64,000 bases of DNA, from assembly GCA_033439265.1 (NCBI GenBank), contig JAVTVX010000019.1, positions 9,059,501 to 9,123,500 on the forward strand. Direction: 5' to 3'. The translations under genes were made by a program, and so were the position numbers. This document shows positions 1-9,502 of the stretch, one piece after another. Numbering within the stretch: the stretch's first letter is position 1; each line of letters starts with the position of its first letter. The notes under the pieces were generated by a model. That model worked only from the letters and a program-made list of their open reading frames with translations. It did not search any database and had not been told where the DNA came from. This stretch comes from Dillenia suffruticosa. Its lineage: Eukaryota; Streptophyta; Magnoliopsida; Dilleniales; Dilleniaceae.

Positions 1-1069
1 AGCTAACAAGGTAATCCCTTCTAACAAGTGGTAAAGCAATAATTGTAAAATTTGTATAAAACATATATGTTGCATTTGTAAGAACGTAATCGTAACAAGG
101 CTTAAAAATCACAAGCTAATGGGAAAATAATATGTATGGAAACATTCAAAATATATGGGAAAAGAAGAAAGAGGGCTAAAACAATTACTAAAGTCTGAAA
201 AATGAGACGATTAAAAAAAATGTCACTTCAAACATAAGCATATGATATGTCACTTGAAACACATTATTGAACCTTAATATGTAGTAATAGCAAGGTAAAT
301 AAGTAGTAAAAATAAGTAAGTGATTTTTTTAACCGGAAAGACACGTGGCATTGATTAAAAGAATAAAAAATGTGAAGAATTAAAAACAACACGATAATAA
401 AAATGAATGAAAAAAGAGGCGGGGAAAAAGGGAAAAAAACGGAAAAAATGGGTGGATTTTGAAAAGGTTTTGAAAATTTATTTGTGAATATGATATATTA
501 TATAAATCATGCAGGGAAACTTCACCATCAAAGCTTCTCTTCCCTCTTCTCCTTCCCTTGAAACCTACCCTTTCCTAACCCATCTAAACCTCTCACCACT
601 AGCATTGCTAGGAGTGCACATAAAACCTAACCATCATCATCACTACCATTGGCTCCACTCAGTCACTCACTACCTCACTCCACTCACTCACTCACTACTA
701 TGCTGGGAATACACATAAAACCCAACCATCATCATCACTACTATCATCATCATACCTGACTCCGAAAGGTAATATTTTTGTTAACAATCATTCTTTACAA
801 TATCATTATATTAATTTAACTATTGTTTTATGAATAGATTGACATGAACATTGTGGATAAAGAAGCCTTGCAATTGTGTCAGTTATAGGACTTGCAATCT
901 TTTCTCTCTTTTTTTTGGTTCTTATAAGTATATGTCATTTTGCTTGGAAATCAATATGTTAACATTCTCTGTTTATATTATTTTTATAATTTCTTTATTT
1001 TCTAGTCTTATAGCAATCAAATGTATACCATCTTAAAAAAATCGTATCATGGCATAACAGTAAATATTT
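1..1069. other. AT-rich intergenic DNA, no gene recognised
   Basis: There is no coding region I can support. The two open frames here (509-718 and 851-1036) are a histidine- and leucine-rich translation of CAT/CACT repeats and a hydrophobic translation of T-rich DNA. A TATA-like stretch lies near 490-505. A 41-bp imperfect direct repeat sits at 607-742 and is listed separately. This stretch lies outside the large duplication and has no counterpart elsewhere in the window. Confidence 0.6.
607..742. repeat. Imperfect direct repeat, two 41-bp units 95 bp apart
   Basis: Units at 607-647 and 702-742 both read GCT(A/G)GGA then CACATAAAACC and a CATCATCATCACTAC tail, with a few substitutions. The spacer is a CACT/CACTC-rich stretch. 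It looks like slippage or a small local duplication; no function is inferred. Confidence 0.75.
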
Positions 1070-2065
1070 ATGTAACATTTCCTAACATGATAAAAGGGAG
1101 TGTATTTCCTAAGAGAGTGTAATAACTGCTAACACATGTGATAATTAATGGTAATCGACGATAAATGAATACAATAAAATGATGGTAACTGATTACAAAA
1201 GATAGTAATAATCCTAACATTTGTATAATCGATGATACAAATAGTAATTTATACTAACATGTGGTAACTAATGGTAACCAACGATAAATAACTGACGATA
1301 AAAGGTATACTAACATGTGGTAACTAATGGTAATCGATGATAAATAACCGACGATAAAAGATAGTAATATTTCCTAATAGTTATGTAACCGATGATAAAA
1401 GGGTATTTTGTAACACCTGTCTATCCAACGATAAAAGTAGTTATATTTACTAATGATAACTGACAATAAAATAGTAATATTTCTTAATATAGTTATCGAC
1501 AAAATATAATACTAACAATTCTTAAAGGTTAGGTGACTCACGATAAAATGGTAGTAACAATTCTAAACCCTAGTAACATATCCTAACGATAATAAAAGTA
1601 GTAACTTTACGAGCACATATCATAACCGAAAAGTAAAAATTTTGTAACATTTCCTAACATATAACTCAATTCTTACCGATTATAAAAAGCATAACAATTT
1701 TTAACGGTTATGGTGACTCACTTACTGACAATAAATAGCATAACAATTCTTAACTGTTATGGTGACAGTAGCAACATTTCCTGTAGTAACATTTCCTATA
1801 CACGTGATAAGCGACGATATCTTTAATAATATTTACTAACATTTGTAATATCCGACAATAAAAATAGTAACATTTCCTAACATATGTATTATACGGTTAC
1901 CAACATTAATAGTAGTAACAATTCTTAATGGCTATAGTTAGTGACAATAAAGGTAGTAACAGGCAGTAACATTTCTGTAGTAGGCAACGATAAAAATAGT
2001 AACTTTTACTAACACTTTTAAACTGATGATAAAAGCTGATTTTTATTAACACTTATCTAACCGTC
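1070..2065. repeat. Degenerate minisatellite, roughly 35-50 bp unit
   Basis: The tract repeats a loose motif of the form TAGTAACATTTCCTAAC, then a short variable part, then GTAACCGACGATAAAA. Clear instances lie around 1255-1300, 1310-1360, 1390-1434, 1850-1880 and 2024-2063. Units differ in length and have many substitutions, so this is an old array. The last unit runs across position 2026, the left edge of the large duplication. Confidence 0.7.
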
Positions 2066-2510
2066 TAGATTCAGGACATGCTCCAACGGTGACCAAAAGT
2101 GTCGGCATAGGTCTATCCCAATTGGTGCATAACCAATTAAATGCCTATCCGTCAGAGAAGATTTTATCGATGGTTTTATTACCTTTAGCTAATGGTTTTC
2201 CTCCATCTTTATAATGCATTTCTTTTGTAGTGTATGAGTAGATGTTTTCCAATAGAGAAGGTGAATCTTCCTTCCCCTTGTCTGACATAAGTAAATTCCT
2301 CTGTCCATTTATTTGATAAATTCCCTCATAGCTTAAAAACTTTTGTTGTTGAAATTAAAAAAAAAAAAGTGTTGTTCAGTTACGATTAATAATCAAGAAA
2401 ATGAGGAGAAAATACGATAGTACCCATTTGCATAAACAAAATTAATTTATTGTTTAAACAAGCTTATTCATACTAATAGTAAAAAATTTTTACTTTCAGG
2501 TTTGTAGAAA

Positions 2511-2615
2511 ATGGTGAGAAAATCCACTGTTGGCACAGTAAATCTAATTTATCTTGTGGTTTTATATGCAGAGCTATCCCTTTGTGTAGATGCAACCCCA
2601 CAGATATCCAATTAA
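2511..2615 (+). CDS. Possible 34-residue signal-peptide mini-ORF or first exon
   Basis: An ATG frame of 34 codons starts MVRKSTVG, runs through a hydrophobic core (NLIYLVVLYAELSL), and then has CVDATPQISN before TAA. This is the usual n-, h- and c-region layout of a secretory signal peptide, with a plausible cleavage after VDA. A pyrimidine-rich tract ending in CAG lies just upstream (to about 2499) and could be a 3' splice site. It could be a tiny secreted peptide, the remains of a first or internal exon of a secreted protein, or chance. No downstream partner exon is recognised within 1.5 kb, and the next coding-like DNA is the signal-less cystatin fragment at 4154. It is identical in the second copy (37144-37248). 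Confidence 0.3.
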   Translation: MVRKSTVGTVNLIYLVVLYAELSLCVDATPQISN

Positions 2616-3109
2616 CCAAAACAAAAGACTAAAAGACTAGAGTGAAAATTTCAATAAAAAAAAAAATCTTGTTTAAAAGAAAGAAACATTTTAACTAATT
2701 TTTCTATAAAAAGAGAACTATTGGGCCTAGTTTTATTAAAATAATAATAAAAAAAAGTAAGCTTTATAGAGAGATTTTAAAATTGATATGCTTAGACTAG
2801 TTTAACATAATTTATTTTTTTTAGAGAGACAATTGATGGGTGATGTTCTGGAGTGAGGAAAACTAATTTATATTCTTCTTCTTCTTCTTCTTCATTTATA
2901 AGTGATAGAAATCAAAAACTAATATCATGAACGCTAGGATGGTAAAAACTTTTACTCTTTAAGATATTGGTTTAAATGTTTTTTTCCCTTGGTACAAATG
3001 TGGTATGCGAGGAAAATTTAGCAGGTAACAATTATAAGGATAATATTTCGAAGAGTAAATATTATCTCATATTTTTCAAGTAAATATTTCAAAGAGTTAA
3101 AAGTTAGAT
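2616..3109. other. AT-rich intergenic DNA with a (CTT)n microsatellite
   Basis: No gene or element is recognised. A CTT/TTC microsatellite of about eight units lies at about 2870-2893. The rest is A/T-rich with mononucleotide runs. Confidence 0.6.
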
Positions 3110-3960
3110 GGAAAATGTTAGATATTATGATCAACTTAATTTATATTTTTCTCTCTAAATATATTTATTTCATATTTTTTTCTTTAAAAACTCATAATCA
3201 AATTTAGCATCTCTTTCTAAAATTAAGCACCAAATTTTCTCTCTCTAAAAGAATAAATTATTTTCAATTTTATTTATCTAAACTCGTTGATTTTAGATCT
3301 TTTTTTCCGTTTAGAAAACTAAATTTGATTTTTTCTCTAAAAAATATTTTTCATACTAAGTGCTTTGATTTTAATTTTTTTTAACTAAAATGACTAAATT
3401 TAGATTTTCTCTCTCTAAAAGTAAATATATAAATTATCTTTCTTTTTAAAAGTTAAATTACTTTAAATATTGTTCTTCTAATTATATTTATTTTTAATTT
3501 TCTCTATCTTAAAAGACTAAATTTAACTTTTATTTCTGTAAAACAAAGCACGTTATTTTTTTCTTTCTATCAAAAATTAATTTATTTCAAATTTTCTCTG
3601 TATCAATGCATTTCTTCTGATTTTTTTAAATACCAAATTTAGTGGTTCTCTCTTTAAAACTAAATATAATAATTTTCTCTCTAAAAAAATCAATTTAATT
3701 CTCTATAAACGATTTGATTTTAAATTTTATCTCTCTAAAACATCACATTTTAGTTTTTTCTCATTAAAACAAAGTCCATTCATTTCATCTCTCTAAAAAA
3801 ATCAATTTAATTGATATTTTCTCACCTTAAAAATATTGATTAATATTTTCATTTTTGCACCCTAAAATTAAGAACATTAATTTTTTTGTACTAAAGGTTA
3901 ATTTAATTTATATTTCTCACTCTAAACATATATATTTTACATTATCTTTGACTAAAATTA
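3110..3960. repeat. Degenerate CTCTCTAAAA-rich tandem tract
   Basis: The motif TTTTCTCTCTAAAA recurs roughly every 30-70 bp, with intervening ACTAAATTTGATTTTA-like text, more than a dozen times. Spacing and sequence are very loose. It looks like a decayed minisatellite or slippage-driven low-complexity DNA. It is repeated in copy 2 at 37743-38593. Confidence 0.6.
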
Positions 3961-4153
3961 TTAAATTTCCTTTTTCTCTCTTGGAAACAATGGACTTTGA
4001 AATACAACTTAGAAGAGGTGAATAAATTATTTTGAGCTTTTGAAAGAAATTTTCCGACGAATTTTGGGATCAAAGTTGAGTTTCGAACATGATTTATGAA
4101 ATGACCAGAAAATAGAGCAAGAGCAAAAGGAAATAGGACACCAATATAGGTTT

Positions 4154-4462
4154 CTCCAAGATAGTGTCTCAGCCCTTCTCGGCGGTTGCCAACCAATTAA
4201 TAAACTTAACGATCCTCATGTCGTAGAGATTGCAGAATTTGCAGTGAGTGAGATCAACAAACAATTCAAGAAACAACCTTTAAAATTAAAATCAATTGAC
4301 CAAGGTTGTTCTCAAGTGGTTGCAGGCATAAGTTATCGGCTTCATATATCAACCATGGAGACACCAGGTAATGGTTTAATCAAAAAATTTAAGGCAATTG
4401 TTTGGGAGAAGGCTGGGTCAGGTGACAAGAAACTCATATCTTTCAAGCCTATTAATGGCTAA
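4154..4462 (+). pseudogene. 5'-truncated phytocystatin copy
   Basis: The frame reads the mature part of a plant cystatin: DSVSALLGG near the amino end, IAEFAVSEIN (the plant-specific LARFAV-type helix motif), QVVAG (the protease-binding first hairpin loop), a tryptophan in IVWEKAG (second loop) and the end SFKPING. It differs from the intact gene at 21998-22351 at about five residues. Homology stops abruptly at CTCCAAGATAG, so the start codon, most of the signal peptide and the promoter are absent. The same frame is open upstream to about 4099 but has no ATG. Without an upstream exon it cannot give a secreted inhibitor. I infer a pseudogene made by an inverted duplication of the intact gene's 3' part. 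Splicing to an upstream exon is the alternative. Confidence 0.85.
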
Positions 4463-4790
4463 GTTCAGTGCTATGTCCCTTGGAATAATTAACTTGTATC
4501 TTTTTAGTCATTGTGTTGTTTTTGAGACTTTTGCTTTGGTAAAATAATAAATGAGTTTCATTTTATTGTGGTGAAGCATATGATTACAACCATTCATGGT
4601 TTTTTTCATTTTAGTATGACTGTCCAAAACAATTTCCCTTGTGGTTTTTTGATTAGTGGTGGCATATAGAGTTATTCACCCAAATATATTCTCTACCAAT
4701 TAAACAATCTTTTGAAATCTAGTCAAAACAACTTAAAACCTTTTTTTATAACAAAGAAATCCATTTCCACATTGATTTTAACATACCATG
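4463..4790 (+). other. 3' flank of the truncated cystatin, with poly(A) signal
   Basis: This matches the reverse complement of the 3' flank of the intact cystatin (about 21680-21997). An AATAAA signal lies at 4546-4551, about 90 bp after the stop, and the corresponding signal in the intact gene is at 21910-21915. No further coding sequence is seen before the remnant ORF begins near 4800. Confidence 0.6.
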
Positions 4791-4809
4791 AATATTTTGC
4801 CAGACCTAT

Positions 4810-5733
4810 CAGCTTACCCAAATCTTTCCACAACCCTTTCCTTTATCCTTAGTCAGGGACTTCAAAATCAAATGGTGGTCCCAATTTTCCGTTGAAAAAT
4901 GTTCCATTGAAAACATTAAACAATTCTTCACATCAACAAGGCACTCCAAACAGCAATCGCTCAAATTCCACCGACACCTCCAGAAACTCACATGTTTATG
5001 GAAATGCTAGAAGGAAAAAGAAAAGAAATTCAACAAAATCCAACAATTCAGTAAAGACAAAAAATTGCTACAATTTCTAGCAAATGAGAAAGATTTGTTA
5101 AATTATTTTGCAGACAAGGATAAAAACAAAAAGGAAAAAGACAAAGACAAAGTATCACAAGCATCATCTGAATCCACAAACGAATGTGATCAAGTCTTAC
5201 AAGACTCACAAGATCCCTATGATTTCTAAACAGAAAAATGGTTAAGGCATCATCACGAATAAAGAAGACATTTTCTCAGGAAGCTAAAATTCTCAGACAA
5301 CAGTTCAAGAATGAAAGGACAAATGTTTTTTATCAATTCAACCAGAAAGACAATGTCTTCCTAAGCATTGGATATTCCATTGGCATGGACATCAGGGAAA
5401 ATAATTATGACATCTTCCAAATGGACAAAATAAAAATTAGAACAATAATAAATTTGGTACTCACCAAACAAATCCAGAAAAAGTTTTTACGAAAAAACAT
5501 TTTAAAATGGTGGCATAAAAATATTGTTGACCACTATTCACAAGAAAAATAATTCAAGAATGGGGACATCTAAATTATTACCCTCATCTCATTATTCCAC
5601 AAGAAAACTCATTGATTAACAACTGGCAGATTCAGGAAGGCCCGAGTTCTGTTCCCATCAATCTACAAGAATGGTTATCTACAAACTCAGATAGTTCCAA
5701 CAATGATAGTGACTCTCCACCAAGCATCAATTA
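4810..5733 (+). pseudogene. Remnant ORF upstream of the pararetrovirus-like promoter (left arm)
   Basis: Open stretches are broken by stops and frame changes: a lysine-rich part around 4990-5228 ending in SQDPYDF, then 5238-5552 (104 codons, with ...NVFLSIGYSIGMDI... and a lysine-rich end), then a short Asp/Ser-rich tail to about 5733. The right arm has the same order on the minus strand (21620-21246, then 14270-13843 across the copia insertion). The place of this ORF, just before a TATA/poly(A) block that precedes a movement protein, fits the last ORF of a circular pararetrovirus genome. That is inference from position; I do not recognise the protein. No reverse-transcriptase motif is visible. 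Confidence 0.45.
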
Positions 5734-5924
5734 AAATGAGCCCATTAATTTATGTCAACATAGAATTTTTCCTTATCCACCTTACTCTTAGAGATAAGTG
5801 GCAGATTGTGGCAGACAACATCGACAAATGGAAGACAGAAGCAAAAACAAGGACAATCATCATTGACAACTTTTGACTAAAGCACAACAAAACAAAAGAA
5901 CTTTGATCAAAGCAAGGAATCCAC

Positions 5925-6149
5925 TTTATAAAAGCAGCAATCATGAGGGATGACTCATCTACAATTATGCAAAGCTATCCGATTCCACACAACATGGTAA
6001 TATAGCTATGCACTTCAAACAATTATGTAATACAGTTTAATTTTCCTTCTATTTAAGTTTAAATGTTTGTATCAAAGGAAGCATCGAGTGTTTTAAGAAT
6101 TCTCCTTGTACAAAACTCTGTAAAGACCTTTCAGTGTGTTTTCAATAAA
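5925..6149 (+). promoter_or_regulatory. Pararetrovirus-like promoter and poly(A) block (left arm)
   Basis: A TATA box (TTTATAAAAG) at 5925-5934 is followed, about 215 bp on, by AATAAA at 6144-6149. A strong TATA box with a poly(A) signal some 150-200 nt after the RNA start is the layout of the terminally redundant transcript in Caulimoviridae. An identical block in the right arm points at the movement-protein region. In the left arm it points into the tail of the coat-protein-like region, so here it is rearranged. Activity is not shown by the sequence. Confidence 0.5.
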
Positions 6150-6289
6150 AATTTGAGGAATTTCACAACTCTGTAAGTCTCTTATTCTTATTACAAATTT
6201 AAATTAATTTTTATTTACAATCTTGCATTACAAACTATTTTACTACTATTTTATACTGTTTTATGATCATGCTCCCCTTTTTGGAATGA

Positions 6290-7745
6290 ATTTGTGAGAA
6301 AATAATTTTTCCGAAAATGGTTCAATCCAATCCTTAGAGGATAAAACTTGCTTAATTTGTAACTTTAAAAATGAAATTTGACCATAAGGGTCTTTGTTGT
6401 GAGTATTAAGAGCGGATTGTGAGATTTAGACTTATTATATTTTGTTGTTCTTCTCTTTGGTTTATAAATTTGATATTGTGGTCTTTTAGACTTTTTATGC
6501 TTAGCAGAGGGTGCTTGTATTTTATCCATACCAAAAGCCTCACAAAAACATCCTAATTCTTGTCGAGTATATTTTTTACTTGTATATTTAGATTATAACT
6601 TTAATTTAGAATATAAAAATAATCCTTCTTTTTGTATGAAAGAAAATAATTGTCCATAAGTAATATTTTTAAATGGTATATCATCTCTTCCTATTGCTTC
6701 TCTTAATTTGTTCATTATTCATTTTCCAAATAATTTTGGTAGTCCAACTATGATTCTTTCTTTCCAAAATGATTGATTGCACTCGGTTCTTCTTAAAACT
6801 TGGGTTATAAAAACATCTTTGTACCATCTATAGTTGGATAAAGTTAGGTATCATAAATTTGTTAAAACTAATTTGGAGCTTATAGTTGGTTCATTAGGGT
6901 TTCCTACAAAATGCATTGCTATTGTATGAGTTAATGTTTCTATGGTATCTGATTTTTCTTGTTGAAATCCCTCTTCATCTATATATGTTTCTATATGTTG
7001 TAAAATGTTTGTTCTATCTTGAGCGGATAAAGCATTACTCCACCAATACTTTAATTGTCCTGTAAATCCTTGGACTAAATTGGCTGCTATATCTGTGTCT
7101 CCTAAATGTCTAATGGTATAAGCAGCTTGAGCCATACACATTTGTTGTAATAAATTGAGTATTTCATATTCTAATCTACCATCAATATTCCATTCATATA
7201 TTGCATCTCCTAAGAATTTTGTGGTAACAAAATCTTTTCTTTCTTTGTATTGGATGTCTATTGGGGATGGTCTTGAATAGTAATTTTTTGAAAAGTTTTT
7301 AAAATATCTAGTTTTGATTTTGTTCATTTGATTTTGTTGTGGGTCTGAATCATATTCCTATTCTCCTTGTTCGATCATGGAAATTCTGGGTTTACTTGTA
7401 GATGTTTCAGAAGGTTTTATTTGTAAAAATGTTGGCACTAAATTGATCTTTTGTTCGTCCATTGATGAAGTTTTAAAATGTGATGCTGAAATGTTATGGG
7501 GAAACCTTTGTCCTTCTAATTGCAAATGATTTATTTTTGTCATTATATGTTCTAATTGTGTTCCTATATGGTTTAAAGATTGATTACTATAATTATTTTA
7601 TTCATATATCTTTTTAATATCTTCTAAATTGATTGGTGGTGAATCTGGTTCTCTTACTTTTATAAAGGGTGTTCCTAATACTTCTCTAGCTTTTGTAGGC
7701 ATTATTATGGTTTCTAATGGCGGATTTACTAAGGTTATAGAAGTA
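6290..7745 (-). pseudogene. Endogenous pararetrovirus-like coat/gag-like region (copy 1)
   Basis: Read on the minus strand, the longest frame (7327-6851) contains IYEWNIDG, GFTGQLKYWW and AMHFVGNP. I recognise this pattern, from memory, from the coat/gag-like part of movement-protein-bearing pararetrovirus-like elements common in plant genomes. Further homologous-looking text runs through broken frames to about 6420 (LREAIGRDDIPF, then a lysine-rich stretch). No CCHC knuckle, protease or reverse transcriptase follows, because the sequence meets the left inverted-repeat arm at about 6280. A short upstream frame lies at 7543-7358. Several stops and shifts mark it as dead. The CACTA-like element separates it from its upstream part. 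Confidence 0.65.
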
Positions 7746-7748
7746 TTT

Positions 7749-8991
7749 CACAACAAAAAAAGACGAAATTTATTTTTCGTCCCTGAATCTGGGACGAAAT
7801 ATTTTTTTTTTCGCTACAATCTACGACGAAATAATGATTTCATCACTAAATTTTCGATAAATATATGTTTTCGTAGCAATTTGTAGTAAATTTAACGAAA
7901 AATAATTTTTTTCTTTACGATTTTTGCAACAATACTTATGGTTTCTGATAATTAAACTCTTTGAATACACTAAAATAAAAACTAAATCGATAAATTATTA
8001 ATAATATTGGCGTATTATGATATAATTATAAAAAAATATTCAATGTATTGATTATTATTTAACAAGTATTTCTATTTTAACTCTTCATTTACTTAATCGA
8101 ATATTTAAACAAATATATAAAATAAAGTTATCAGTGTTATAAATGAAAATTTTAACAGATAATGAATAAAAAATGAATATACTAATAATAATTTTTGTAA
8201 CAAATTAAAAGATACTATATTATGACTCTTTTATATAAATAGACAATGAATAAAAGATTTTATTTAATATTTTTTGAACATTTTAAGATTGTTATACGCT
8301 CTAAGTGTATAACACCGTTTTCAAATCATTTTTTATATTAGAAAATGTTTATCATACTAAAAAATGTATCTAATTACTGAAAAATAAATTTTAACGACGA
8401 CTTTTGTCCTAAATGTTTTGCGACAAAATTAGCAACAAATAATCAAATTTCTTGCGCGAATATAAATATTCGTCGCAAATTTAGGGACAAAATCATTTTC
8501 GTCCCAAATTTAGCGACGAATTGAGAAGTTCGTCCCAATAATTTTGGACAAATTTTTAATTCGTCCCTAATTTAGGGACGAATTTCGTTTTCGTCCCTAA
8601 TTTAGGGACGAATTGTGTTTTCGTCCCTAATTTAGGGACGAATTTCGTTTTCGTCCCTAATTTTGGGATGAATTTCGTCTTCGTCGCAAATTTAGGGACG
8701 ATTTTTGAAATTCGTGACAAAATTTGTGATGAATTTTGATATTCGTCGCAAATGTAGCAACGAAATATTTTTTCGTCGCAAATGTGCAACGAATTTTGCT
8801 TCAAATAATTTTCGTCACAAATTTGCGACGAATTTTGTAACGAAAAAGTTTTTTGTTGCTAAATTTGCGACGAAAATATTTTTGTTGCTAAAATTATGGC
8901 TAATTAGCGACGATAACATTTTTTGTTGCTAAATTTGTTGCAGATTGGCGACGAATAATTTTGGTCGCTAAATTCCGCTTTTTTTGTAGTG
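7749..8991. mobile_element. CACTA-type non-autonomous DNA transposon (copy 1)
   Basis: The ends are inverted copies: CACAACAAAAAAAG at the left, and CACTACAAAAAAAG read inward from the right. They are flanked by a 3-bp duplication, TTT (7746-7748 and 8992-8994). CACTA ends with a 3-bp target duplication are the signature of the En/Spm superfamily. No transposase is encoded. The inner part is AT-rich DNA (7920-8380) plus a subterminal array of short palindromes (8390-8960), each a TTCGTC(C/G)C-type half and its complement. It lies inside the pararetrovirus-like integrant, which resumes on both sides. It is 1243 bp here but 1184 bp in the second copy. Confidence 0.75.
8440..8965. repeat. Array of short hairpins in the CACTA-like element
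   Basis: Units of about 30 bp contain a near-perfect palindrome (TTCGTCCCTAA / TTTAGGGACGAA). Four close units lie at about 8560-8680, with more degenerate TCGTCGCAAAT / TTTGCGACGAA forms on either side. Two of the units are missing from the second copy (43190-43260). Subterminal repeats in CACTA elements are usual transposase-binding sites; whether these are such sites is inference. Confidence 0.75.
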
Positions 8992-8994
8992 TTT

Positions 8995-9502
8995 GTTGTG
9001 GCAACTTTTAATTTTTTATATAAACTTGTATTTACTTCTATCAAAGGTGATTCATAAGTTTTTAATAAATTGTTTTTCATTAAATATGTTTTTATCCAAC
9101 TAAATAATAATTGATTAGATTTCTTTTATAACATTTCTTCTTCCCATAATTGTTTTAATCCTTGTTGTATTTTTTCATCTAATTGCTCAAACCATTGTCT
9201 CTCTTTTTCAAAATATTTTAAATTATATCCTTCTTCTATATTCATAACCTGGTGTCCATTGTTTATTTTTATTTATGGTATCTATATAATGACTTTCAAC
9301 TTGGGATGGCGATGGTGAAGGAGGTGGAGAATTACTGGGTTCAATTGGTTCAGCTATAGGGGTTCTATATCTAATGTATGTTTCTTCTTGTGTATTAACA
9401 GGATTTATTGGAATTAATGAAGTTGATCTTCTTGTTGCTTCTAATTTTATGGTAGGTAATGTAGTTGTTGAAGATGCTTCTGATGATTTCCTAGACGGTT
9501 CC
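8995..9502 (-). pseudogene. Pararetrovirus-like linker between movement and coat regions (copy 1)
   Basis: Minus-strand text continues the viral integrant between two insertions. It includes a Ser/Pro-rich stretch (around 9340-9300), then a Glu/Lys-rich helical stretch (around 9240-9060) with stops. The proline-rich part fits the carboxyl tail of a 30K movement protein or the linker to the coat region. I identify it only by its position between those regions and its continuity with them. Confidence 0.45.

Larger units (their letters stand above)
4154..6277 (+). repeat. Left arm of a long imperfect inverted repeat (copy 1)
   Basis: This arm matches, at roughly 90% by eye, the reverse complement of 13304-22306 once the copia element at 14276-21150 is removed (about 2.12 kb in both arms). 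It begins inside the cystatin coding sequence (CTCCAAGATAG, paired with 22306) and ends at GCTCCCC (paired with 13304). It contains a 5'-truncated cystatin, a remnant ORF, and a TATA plus poly(A) block. The arm preserves the pre-insertion target of the copia element near 5318-5325. Confidence 0.9.

Noticed and set aside
509..718. 69-codon frame with a poly-His stretch
   Set aside because: It is made of CAT and CACT repeats with a local direct duplication, and has no other support.
5750..5944. Minus-strand frame MIAAFIKWIPCF..., also open on the plus strand at 13574-13843
   Set aside because: It runs opposite to the promoter block and covers its TATA box. Conservation in the two arms is explained by the inverted duplication. 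I cannot exclude it, but there is no domain.
8556..8804. Minus-strand 82-codon frame with repeated TKTKFVPKLG
   Set aside because: It is only the translation of the 30-bp hairpin repeat, and its length changes with repeat number in copy 2.
8440..8965. CRISPR-like array of short palindromic repeats
   Set aside because: There are no unique spacers of constant length, the units are themselves tandem hairpins inside a CACTA-type element with clear ends, and the DNA is plant nuclear.
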